DNA of 64,000 nucleotides from Lasiosphaeria ovina (lineage: Eukaryota > Ascomycota > Sordariomycetes > Sordariales > Lasiosphaeriaceae). Every line of letters begins with the position of its first letter. Positions within the stretch are counted from its first letter, which is position 1. The notes below the pieces were generated by a model that was not told the DNA's origin, did not search any database, and saw nothing but the letters and a program-made list of their open reading frames with translations. Of this stretch, positions 1 to 8,773 are shown piece after piece. The DNA lies in contig JAULSN010000012.1 in the NCBI GenBank assembly GCA_033439765.1, forward strand, positions 868,001-932,000, in the 5' to 3' direction. Position numbers and translations under genes: made by a program.

Positions 1-1561
1 CCTTGTCGTCTTTGTGGTTCCAGTACATGGGCTGGATCAAGGGCTCGCTCTCGTAGGCCGCTCTGATGCTCATGGTGTACAGGAAGGGAATCAGGCGGTG
101 GCGGAGGACGAGGTACTTCTTCATCACCTGGAACGTCTCCCACTCGTACTTCCAGGGCTCCTTGGAGTTCCACTGGTTCTTGGTCGAGTGCAGACGCATG
201 ATGGGCGAGAAGCAGCCAAACTGCACCCAGCGGGCCGTGAGATCGTTGGACCGGATGCCGGAAAAGTGGCCGCCGATGTCGTGGCTCCACCAGCCATAGC
301 CAATGTTGGACGCCGTCGCCGTGAACTCGGGCTGGAACTCGAGCGACGCCCAGCTGATGACGGTGTCGCCCGAGAAGCCGATGGGGTAGCGGTGGGATCC
401 GGGCCCGGCGTATCGCGAGAAGGTGATGGGCTTCTCCAGGTTGCTGAGGCCGCGCTTGCTGGTGAGGTAGTGGTAGTGGTTGAGCACCCACAGTGGGTCC
501 ACTCCGGGCAGCTTCGATTCCGTGCCCTGCTGCCAGTCGATCCACCAAAAGTCGACACCTTGCTTCTCGAGTATGACCTTGAGGACGTCAAAGTAGGCGT
601 CGAGGAACTTCTTGTCGCAGCAGTCAAACCTGATGGGCGCGCCCTTGGAGGTGTCGTGCTTCAGGTACTTGGCGACGGCCTTGTACTCGTCTTCGAACTC
701 TCTGATACCGTCGGCGGGGTGGTCGTTGAGCGCGATCTTGAGGCCTCGCTTGTGCAGGTCCTTGAGCATGGCCTCGGGATCCGGGAACAGGTCGCGGTTC
801 CAGGTGTAGCCGGTCCAGCCATTGCCATACTTGGACGGGATGTCGACCAAGTGCCAGTCCATGTCAATGACGCCGACATTCAGCGGGATGTCCTCCTGCC
901 TGAAATGGTCGACCAGCTCGATGTACTCGTCAGCCGTGTATTCGTGGTAGCGAGACCACCAGTTGCCCAGGACCCAGCGCGGCAGGACGGGCTGGTTCCC
1001 CGAGAGGCGGTAAAAGTCCTTGATGGCGGCTTTGTGGTCGCCATGGTAGGCAAACAGGTAGCCGTCCTTGTGGCCCTTGCGGCGGATGGCGATCCAGCCG
1101 TCGTCAAAGAGCATCGACTCGCTGTCGTCGAGCACCGCGTAGGCCTTGTTACGAGACAGCACGCCGGCGGCAAGGCCGATGCGGCCATTGACGCCGTCAA
1201 GGGTCCTGGCGGTGCCGCCCAGGTCGCCGTAGCTCTTTCCGTCGTAGGACCAGACATCCTTGCCGACCTTGACACGGAGGCCCTCGGAGGAAAAGGGCTT
1301 CTTGTCGTAGATGAGATGAAAGTGAGACGTCTTGATCTCGAGGCTGTCCTTGAGATCCCGGATGTAGTACTCTGGTTTCTCGAACCAGCGAAAGACGGCG
1401 ACGGTGGAGACGCGGTCCTCGAACTTGCCTTCGTCGGACCACTCGTAGCGCAGCAGGCGCTCGGTGAGGACGCTGAAGCGGTAGTGGCTCCCCTTGCCGC
1501 CCGTCACAATCGAGTCGGGGTTGGTGGCCGGATTGGACGGAAAGGAATAACGGTCGGCCAT
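1..1561 (-). CDS. GH31 family alpha-glucosidase/alpha-xylosidase, 3' end outside window
   Basis: About 520 residues are visible; the C-terminal part lies beyond position 1. Known family role: retaining hydrolysis of alpha-glycosidic bonds. The reading frame is open throughout and shows GH31 landmarks: WWIDWQQG with the likely nucleophile Asp near residue 342, FSGDT with the likely acid/base Asp near residue 399, then the conserved HDIGGH and a GIRS/DLTARWVQFG segment. The nucleophile context WWIDWQQG differs from the classical WxDMNE motif but occurs in a GH31 subgroup. I chose the ATG at 1561 (MADRYSFPSNP) because the sequence after it looks family-like. An in-frame ATG at 1708 would add 49 low-complexity Ser/Pro residues. 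No signal peptide is evident from the 1561 start, so the enzyme may be intracellular. The exact substrate (alpha-glucoside or alpha-xyloside) cannot be told. Confidence 0.88.
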   Translation of the reverse strand, partial: MADRYSFPSNPATNPDSIVTGGKGSHYRFSVLTERLLRYEWSDEGKFEDRVSTVAVFRWFEKPEYYIRDLKDSLEIKTSHFHLIYDKKPFSSEGLRVKVGKDVWSYDGKSYGDLGGTARTLDGVNGRIGLAAGVLSRNKAYAVLDDSESMLFDDGWIAIRRKGHKDGYLFAYHGDHKAAIKDFYRLSGNQPVLPRWVLGNWWSRYHEYTADEYIELVDHFRQEDIPLNVGVIDMDWHLVDIPSKYGNGWTGYTWNRDLFPDPEAMLKDLHKRGLKIALNDHPADGIREFEDEYKAVAKYLKHDTSKGAPIRFDCCDKKFLDAYFDVLKVILEKQGVDFWWIDWQQGTESKLPGVDPLWVLNHYHYLTSKRGLSNLEKPITFSRYAGPGSHRYPIGFSGDTVISWASLEFQPEFTATASNIGYGWWSHDIGGHFSGIRSNDLTARWVQFGCFSPIMRLHSTKNQWNSKEPWKYEWETFQVMKKYLVLRHRLIPFLYTMSIRAAYESEPLIQPMYWNHKDDK

Positions 1562-1708
1562 CTTGGGAGCCAGGCGAGGGTCGGGGGAGGCGGACGAAGA
1601 TGGGGCCGACGAGGGGACGGATGAAAATGACGAGGTCGAGGGCTGGAGACTCTGAGACGAGCAAAGCGGGACCTCAAAGATGGTCCACTTGTCTCGCGCA
1701 CGCGACAT

Positions 1709-2689
1709 GATGGCGGAGCGAGGGGCAATGCAATGCCGGCAGGCAGATATAGTAATGTGATATGCGGGTTGAACGGGTGCCTGTTGTCTTGAGGGGCGCG
1801 GCGCGGCTGTCTGTTGTCCCTGGACCGAGGTGAGCTGAGCTTGTTGGTTGTGGGAGAGTTGGAGTTGGACGGTTCGGATTGGGATTCGTGCCTGCGTGGC
1901 ACTGAAAGCGACTGGGCTTCTCCGCAGCACGCCAGCACGTTTCATCCCCCGGTGCGGGGTCCAGAGGAATCAGCTGCCGTCACAGCGCGCCACATACGCC
2001 CCCCGCATGCTTCCCGCACACTGGAAATAGCGCTCTCCGGGCTGAATGAGCACCGTTGGGCTGTCAGCAGGTTCCTCGAGTGCGGGGCAGTCCCACTTCC
2101 CCAACCGAGACACATGTCTAGCCAGTCAGCGAGCGAGAAGCATGCCCCTCGTGACAAGCTGCGACACCAACACCAGCTTCCCCAGATCACCGCTGCTACC
2201 CGTCATTGGGACCCGTCCAATCCTTGGCAGGCCTAGCCGTTCTTGTCTTTTCTCGGAACGGTTCCAAAGACACCAGCACCCACCAGGTATTGTCCGATCT
2301 TCACGCTGCTGATGTCTTTTTCTTGTCTCCTTTTTTTGTTCTGTCCTATTTGACACTATTTCTTTGTGCACACTCTAACACTCGAAAGTAGATCCTTTGT
2401 CCTTGGAGGGTCACTTTCGGACTGTGTACGACTTTGGGATATCTACTGAAGTGTGTGTTTCTATCGTCCGAGTGGTATTTTTTCTTTCCTCTTTCAATTA
2501 GCTTCCGGGGGGTCCGTAGTCATCTGTAAGGCATGATTCCAATTCGTGGGAGAGAGGAGTATGCAGTTGAGGCACTTGAATTGCTGGTTTCCAACTCTTC
2601 ACCTTCACCCCTAGTACCTTGTACCATGTTGACTATCGTCAATTTTGAATCAGATAAGTCCACTGCCGCCGTGAAATGATCATTGACCA
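1709..2689. other. Intergenic region upstream of the GH31 gene
   Basis: No convincing coding sequence. It contains the GH31 promoter (minus strand) and the 3' flank of the membrane-protein gene that ends at 2690. Short open frames here are GC-skew artefacts without family features. Confidence 0.6.
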
Positions 2690-3838
2690 CTAGGACCGCT
2701 TGTCTTCAACCGCAGTGTCTTCCAACAGGACCCTCCCGTCCCTCCGCTGCAACAGTCGCACGAGAGCTCCCGCCGGCCCAGCGATAGCACTCCATCGAAC
2801 AACATCCCATCCGAGGATGGCCCAGTCGGCCAAGCTCACACCCGCCTTCCGTGAGCTCGCATCCAAACAGACAGCCCAGGTGATGGCCGCTGCCGAGCCG
2901 ACATACTGATCCCACTTGTAGAAATCGTGCATCGCCGCCACCATCGATGACAGGGGCTCGCTCGAGTGAAAGGGGCCGGGCGCAAACACGGCGCCAAAGG
3001 TGAAAGCCTCGGCAGCCCAGCTGGGAAACAAGCCGGGCGTCGCCTTCACCGCGAGGATGACGGCGTATGTGCACAGCTGGACGGCAGCGGCTGTGTAGAA
3101 TGCCCAGCTGTAAGCGCGAGAGAGGATCGCTCGGTGTCCCTGCTGCGCCGGAGCAACCAAGCGGGCGAACAGCTGTTGAGATGCGACGACGTACAGCGGG
3201 AAGCCCTGCCACAGGCCGTTGAGCCACTGGTGCAGGGCCGGCGACGACACGGGCCAGCCCATGAGCAGCGACGGCAGGAAATAGCCTAGCGCGAACGCGG
3301 GGACGAGGACCCGGAGACCGAAGCGCGACGGGTGGCGAAGGGCCGTGGCCCTGGCGCGAGGTCTGCCCAGGCTGGCGAGGGCCACGGGCGAGCCGAAGAG
3401 ATGCAGCGCGGCGTAGACGGGCATCACGGCAGCGTAGCCAAAGATCTGCATCAGGTAGCCCCAGAAGACAGACCAAGACAAGACACCACCCGCATTGCCC
3501 GCGCGCGACGCCTCGACCATGACAGCCACAAAGACAGGCACCAGCTGCCCGCCGAACTGGACCGCGTACAGCGACAGCGCCGGCGCGGACCCGTCGGCGA
3601 TGTTGGCCCACATCACCGTGCTGAGCGCCAGCAGGTGGTCGAGCCCCGGCACGCCCGTGTAGCGCCGCAGCAGTGGCGCGCGCGACACGGGCAGCACGGC
3701 GTCGTGCGCTGAATAAATGTCGCGCGCCGCGGCCACGTACCCGGTGCGCCAGATCTCGCCGAACATGCTGTTGACGCCGAACAGCCAGATGGCGCCCAGC
3801 AAGGCGGCGGCGACGGTCTGGGCTCGGGGGTTGGCCAT
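2690..3838 (-). CDS. Polytopic membrane protein of unknown function
   Basis: 382 residues from the ATG at 3838 (MANPRAQTVAAALLGAIWLFG). The frame extends another 97 codons upstream, but that extension is Gln/Asn/His-rich and looks like 5' UTR. Several hydrophobic stretches are visible: residues about 8-26 (possible signal anchor), and segments starting VFVAVMVEAS, VFWGYLMQIFGYAAVMPVYAALHLF, LVPAFALGYFLPSLLM, FYTAAAVQLCTYAVILAV and ITWAVCL. This suggests seven or more membrane spans. The overall look (N-terminal helix, FGGQLVPVF, WQGFPLY, HDFYKWDQYVG) resembles hypothetical fungal integral membrane proteins that sit beside secondary-metabolism genes, but no core biosynthetic enzyme is nearby. 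Function cannot be assigned. Confidence 0.75.
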   Translation of the reverse strand: MANPRAQTVAAALLGAIWLFGVNSMFGEIWRTGYVAAARDIYSAHDAVLPVSRAPLLRRYTGVPGLDHLLALSTVMWANIADGSAPALSLYAVQFGGQLVPVFVAVMVEASRAGNAGGVLSWSVFWGYLMQIFGYAAVMPVYAALHLFGSPVALASLGRPRARATALRHPSRFGLRVLVPAFALGYFLPSLLMGWPVSSPALHQWLNGLWQGFPLYVVASQQLFARLVAPAQQGHRAILSRAYSWAFYTAAAVQLCTYAVILAVKATPGLFPSWAAEAFTFGAVFAPGPFHSSEPLSSMVAAMHDFYKWDQYVGSAAAITWAVCLDASSRKAGVSLADWAILGWDVVRWSAIAGPAGALVRLLQRRDGRVLLEDTAVEDKRS

Positions 3839-4438
3839 GGCGGTGGCTCCGCTGTGTGTTGTCTCGGTGTCTGATTCTGATTGATGGTCAGGGTGTCGAT
3901 TCTTGCCTTGCCCTGGCTTGTGATGAGTGTGAGAGAAAGAATTGGGCGTCAAAAATGGAATAACTGGCGAGTTGGCGGTCTGTCGCTGTCGTTGCCGTTG
4001 GTTCCATCTTTGCGTGTTGTTGGTCAGCATCTTCAGCTGCGCGCGACGCGCTGAGGAGGCGCAAAAGTCCGAGGTGTTCGTGAGTGGGTTTGACGCCAAG
4101 CGTCCAAAACCCTTTTTGGGCTGCCCCAACTTTCCAGCACGGCGTCTAGGTCTGTTAGCTCCTGGGTACCGCTGAAACGTGCATTTTGAAGTCGTGGAAT
4201 GTTTAGAAGGTATTCACGTTGATGATTGCCCGACGGTAGTTCGTATACGCTTATACGCTGTGGGGGACACTGAGGGAGGCAGAGATCAGCGACGACGTTG
4301 CGATGAATGGCTTCTTGGCGGTCCGGGCAGCCATCGAGGTGCATCTCGCTGGACATGTTGCCCCCAATACGAAAACCACAAAGACGCCAGCAATTGTTTT
4401 GTAGGTTTTTGCTATTTGACACCCAGCCTCAGATTCGC
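3839..4438. other. Intergenic region upstream of the membrane-protein gene
   Basis: Promoter side of the minus-strand gene ending at 2690. I see no gene, repeat or strong motif here. Confidence 0.5.
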
Positions 4439-5250
4439 GACATGGAGCAAACAAACAGTCCAAAAACCGACCGAATGAGCTTTTCCATCTCACCACTCGG
4501 CCACGGCCTCGCCAACAAGATCCGCAAAGCCATCGCTGGGGACACGGCTAATTAGTTTTAGGAAATGTCACATGAGTACGTCCTAGTACCACTAACACAT
4601 TACGTTTGCTGGACTACTCACACACAACAGGATCTAATGCCTCTCGAGCGCGCTCAAGCACGTGAGTGGGACCACGGCCACGCACACGCTCAACGAGCAG
4701 ATCAGCCGGGACGTGTTCAGAGAGATGCGGAAGGCCGTCGACAAGTACCGCCTCGTGGAGGCGAGTGGCCACAAAGCGAAGAAGACCAGGCCGGGGCTGC
4801 TGCGCATCACGTACTACCCGAGCGACTTTCGGGAGCTGCGCAGCCAGATGATACTCAACACAGCTCTGCTCAATGCGTTCCTGTGTGGCTTGTCGGGGTA
4901 TAGCGGCTCCTATTTAGTATGCCGAATCTCATTCGGGGTTCGTTACTAACATTGGCGGGCAGGCAAAATAGCTCGGCCGACTCTGACGCCGGCACGGGCG
5001 AGGACTAACAAGACTATGACCCGGACGACAAGGAACAACTCAAGATTTTTGAAGGCCTCCTGCCGCCTTACACAGAGTAACAATGGTAGTTCATCAGCCG
5101 TTGGGAACTTGATGGTGGCCCGTGGTTTGCTCCGAGTATTATGCTTGGCCCGACATCGGTGGGCAGATGGCATGTTTGCGCGGGAACTCTCGACTCAAGT
5201 AGTATCAAGCCACGCCTCCAGCAACTGGGATCAATGACAGTAACATCAAG
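4439..5250 (+). pseudogene. Decayed fungal gene, family not recognised
   Basis: Coding character is visible in pieces: MSFSISPLGHGLANKIRKAI from 4472, then a piece from about 4638 (SSALKHVSGTTATHTLNEQI, followed by RDVFREMRKAVDKYRLVEAS) to 4898, and SSADSDAGTGED followed by QDYDPDDKEQLKIFEGLLPP around 4970-5070. A good intron separates the last two: GTATAG donor at 4899, consensus TACTAAC branch, GGGCAG acceptor near 4972. Stops interrupt every junction (TAG at 4553-4555, TAA at 4635-4637, TAA after GTGED, TAA after PPYTE). Several stops are followed by glutamine or tryptophan codons, as expected if CAA/CAG/TGG codons mutated. I infer a dead gene; a real gene with unusual splicing is less likely. 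Confidence 0.45.
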
Positions 5251-6843
5251 TTGGTTGGATCGTATTTACCAACTAAGCACGGATTGTATCGGGAAAAGTC
5301 TTTGGATTATCCATCACAGGCAGGAGACTAGCCGCATCAGAAGATAGCAAACGGCCGCCACTTGAGCCGTGAACAGCTTCAAGCTGACACTCTTCCACGT
5401 ATTTGAATATTGTTCCTGTCGTTAATGTCAAATTCTAAAACACGGATATGATGTTGAATGAGTATTTCTAGCATGGAAGTGAATAGGTGACTTGGGCTGC
5501 CGAGGATAGCGTCGACCTACATGGTATCAGTAACCCGACAGTAACTCACTTCATCAGCTCAGTAACCAGAGTTGGGGGCGGAGGCGTGAACATTGGAAAT
5601 GGAAAACGTACGTGTTCAGACACCTAAATGCCAGTCAAGTAGACTCTCCCAACCAGGTACTTTACTGGAAACATCAAATATCACACCAGATCGGTGGGTG
5701 CCTGTCCCGAGCCACTTAAAAGGAAGCAAAAAAGCCTCATACACCTATCCGATCTATCCGTACAGACGGAACAATCGCTGGCAGAGTCAGACTCCAGGGC
5801 TAAACACAGCGACTACGAGCCCCGACGAGCAAGGCACTCGCCGAGAAAAAACAAATCCCCGAAATCCCTCGAGCGTAACACCTAGGTAAGTACTGTACAA
5901 GAAAGAAAGGAAAAAAGAGACAACTTAAATATCCATCACCCAACCCATCCCCCAAAATCCAAACAAACAGCCCATCTCGTCCGTCCATAGAAGTCTTGCC
6001 TGCCGTCCGGAGTTAATTAATAGCGAACCAACAACCAACCCGCTGTCCCACCCACCTTCGCGGAGCCGCAGCGGACTCGGCAGGGCCGGCACAGCAGCAC
6101 AGCGGCACAGCAATTGGCTCCACCCGCCCAAACAGCTCCATTCCATCATCCCATCATCAACCTACAGCACGCTACAGCACGCTTACAGCACGCTAATTAC
6201 AGCACAATACAGGCTACAGGACCACTCAACGCACTGAAGAGCAAACGGCTCAGACCTACCTCGAAAAATCGGGCGTGCAAGCAACCTGTCAACATTGAAA
6301 GCCACAACAATGGAGGGTGCTTAGGTTAACCAGGCATCCCACTTCCGGTTCTGGCGCAAGTCGTTAATTACAAACAAAACGAAATAAGGTAGCGACAACG
6401 GCGACAACGGCCACGGCTGGATGATGGACGATGGCTGGGGCGATTGCGCTGCCGCATCGGCACCGACGCAGAACGGCCGGCCGCGGCGGTCCACGCATCC
6501 AAACAGAACATGTTTTATTCCCGGCGTTAGTCTGTCCTGCCGAGTGCGTTGCGGCAGCGGAGAGTTTGCTGGCGCCATTTTCTTGTTTCTGCAGAAAGAT
6601 AAAAGATGCTTGTTTTTTTTCCTTCTTGCAAACCCACTATTTTTATTTTCCGCGCCTCAAGACAAAACAAAAAATGCCAAGAGCGGGTGGATCGAGAGCG
6701 GAGAACCACGCGACACACAGTACACCTCGTCAAGGTTTTTTGACTTTTAAAACCCGGTCTTATCGGCTCACATTGCACCACGTACTTGGATGAGTATATT
6801 CTGCGCATCTCCCGACACCGACTTGACTTGATTAGTAGAACCA
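5251..6843. other. Intergenic region, promoter side of the MFS gene
   Basis: No coding sequence recognised. Around 6163-6205 the 10-mer ACAGCACGCT occurs three times and once more in degenerate form, a short tandem repeat. The last few hundred bases are the probable promoter and 5' UTR of the transporter starting at 6844. Confidence 0.5.
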
Positions 6844-8646
6844 ATGATGGTAGAGACCAAGCCGCCCGACGACGGCGCCACCGAAGTCACAGAAAAAGAC
6901 CACGACCCCCCGCAACAACCACAACCCCCCAGCACAGATGGCTTCGACTCGGACCCGGACAAGACGCCAGCCCCCGAGACGGGCGCGCTAGTCACGGGCG
7001 AGCCGCTGACCGAGGCGCCGGGTGGCGACGACAGCGGGGGCCCGCTGGCGCCAGTCTACTCTATCTACACGACGTGGGAGAAGCGGTGGATCGTGCTTGG
7101 CGGGTCGCTCGCGGCCACTTTCTCGCCGCTGACGGCGCAGATCTACCTGCCGGCGCTGACGGTGCTGGCGCAGGACTTTTCCGTCACCGACACGCAGATC
7201 AACCTAACCGTCACGACGTACATGATCTTCCAGGCCATCGCGCCCATGTTCATCGGGGGATTCGCCGACACAGCGGGGCGGCGGCCGGCGTATGCGCTGT
7301 GCTTCGTCATCTACATCGCCGCCAACATCGGGCTGGCGCAGTGCCAGACGTATGCGCAGCTGCTGGTCGTGCGCAGCATCCAGTCGGCCGGGTCGAGCTC
7401 GACCGTGGCGCTGTGCCAGGCCGTCGTGGCCGACATCACGACGAGCGCCGAGCGCGGCCAGTACATCGGTATCACGGTGCTGCCCATCGTCGTCGCGCCG
7501 AGCCTGGGCCCCGTCCTTGGGGGTGTCATCGCGCAGTACCTCGGCTGGCGATGGATATTTTACATCCTGGCCATCGCCGCCGGTGTCACCCTCGTCGCCA
7601 TGGCGTTCTTCTTCCCCGAGACGTGCCGCCTCATCGTCGGCGACGGCTCCGTCCGCGCTCACCCCGTGTACCACACCTTCTGGCAGATCATCAAGAACAA
7701 CTCCCTGCACCGGCGGGGGCGGCGCGCGCAGGTCAGCAGAGACAAAGTCACCACCGACACCAACCCTGCGGCAACAGCAGATGGCCCGCAGCGCACGGCG
7801 TCCCCGGCGCCGAGCCGGCCGGCACCCGTAAAGTTCAAGTTCACGCCGCCGAACCTGATGGGGTCCATCACGATGCTGTTCCAGAAGGAGCTTGGCATCC
7901 TGCTGGCGTACAACGCGATCGTGTTCGCGGGCTTCTACGCCATCGCGACCGCGTTGCCGAGCCAGCTGTCGGCGCCACCCTACAACCTGTCCGACTCGCA
8001 GGTCGGGCTCATATACCTGCCGATCGCGGGCGGCAGCATCGGGGCGGCGGCGGTGTGCGGGCCGGCGCTGGGGCGCAACTACGCACGGCACGCGGCACGG
8101 CTGGACCCGTCGCCAGCGACGGGCGATGGCAGTGGCGGCAAGAAGATCAAGGTCGACCGCGAGCGCCAGGCTGACCTGTCGCGGTTCCCCATCGAGCGCG
8201 CCCGCCTGGAGGTCGGCCTGCCGCTACTGCTGCTCAGCGCGGCGATGACGGCCGCCGTGGGCTGGGCGCTGCGGGCGAGCGCGCATCTTGCAGTGCTCTG
8301 CGTACTGCTATTCGTGCTGGGCATTGGACTAGTCGGGTTCAACAACACAGTCAACACACTGATCGTGGACGTGTCGCCGGGGCGCGCGGGCGCGGCGGTC
8401 GCGGCCAACAATCTGACGCGCTGTCTGGTGGGCGCAGCCGCGAGCGCCGTCATCCTACCCATGATCAACGCCATTGGCGCTGGCTGGGCCTTCACTGTTT
8501 TCGGCGCCATGTATGTCGTGTTCGCGCCGGCCATGTGGGTGGTCATGGCCCGCGGGATCCGTTGGCGTGCCGAGATTAGGGAGAAGGAAGAGCGCAAGGC
8601 CGAGAAGAAGAAGGCGCTAGACGATGAGAAGAATGGGATTGCTTAA
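6844..8646 (+). CDS. MFS drug:H+ antiporter (DHA1/QDR-like)
   Basis: A 600-residue single-exon membrane transporter. A charged, Pro-rich cytosolic N-terminus (residues 1-76) precedes the first helix. Family landmarks: SPLTAQIYLPAL in TM1, the loop GGFADTAGRRPAY (motif A between TM2 and TM3), RSIQSAGSSSTVALCQAVVADI in TM4, and GPVLGGVIAQYLGWRWIF (antiporter motif C in TM5). A long polar central loop (about residues 275-345) splits two six-helix halves, and a Lys/Glu-rich tail (REKEERKAEKKKALD) ends the protein. This matches DHA1 transporters such as yeast Qdr proteins, which export drugs or polyamines across the plasma membrane. The ATG at 6844 is followed at once by a second ATG; either could serve. 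The natural substrate is unknown and no biosynthetic cluster is adjacent. Confidence 0.9.
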   Translation: MMVETKPPDDGATEVTEKDHDPPQQPQPPSTDGFDSDPDKTPAPETGALVTGEPLTEAPGGDDSGGPLAPVYSIYTTWEKRWIVLGGSLAATFSPLTAQIYLPALTVLAQDFSVTDTQINLTVTTYMIFQAIAPMFIGGFADTAGRRPAYALCFVIYIAANIGLAQCQTYAQLLVVRSIQSAGSSSTVALCQAVVADITTSAERGQYIGITVLPIVVAPSLGPVLGGVIAQYLGWRWIFYILAIAAGVTLVAMAFFFPETCRLIVGDGSVRAHPVYHTFWQIIKNNSLHRRGRRAQVSRDKVTTDTNPAATADGPQRTASPAPSRPAPVKFKFTPPNLMGSITMLFQKELGILLAYNAIVFAGFYAIATALPSQLSAPPYNLSDSQVGLIYLPIAGGSIGAAAVCGPALGRNYARHAARLDPSPATGDGSGGKKIKVDRERQADLSRFPIERARLEVGLPLLLLSAAMTAAVGWALRASAHLAVLCVLLFVLGIGLVGFNNTVNTLIVDVSPGRAGAAVAANNLTRCLVGAAASAVILPMINAIGAGWAFTVFGAMYVVFAPAMWVVMARGIRWRAEIREKEERKAEKKKALDDEKNGIA

Positions 8647-8773
8647 TGGGATTGTTAGGGCCGGAGAAGGGCGGGTCGACGAAGAGAGATGAGGAGAGAA
8701 GCCGATTCGAGATGTAGCCAAGTTGATAGCAACTACGCGTGCTGACCCTCCTTTTCTTCAAAGGTTATCGAGG

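Noticed and set aside
14..1624. 536-codon open frame on the plus strand
   Set aside because: It is antisense to the GH31 gene; its Val/Gly/Asp-rich composition is the usual shadow of a GC-rich third-position gene and no domain is visible.
6786..8174. 462-codon open frame overlapping the MFS gene
   Set aside because: Arg/His-rich frame-shifted reading of the transporter; the 6844 frame has all MFS motifs.
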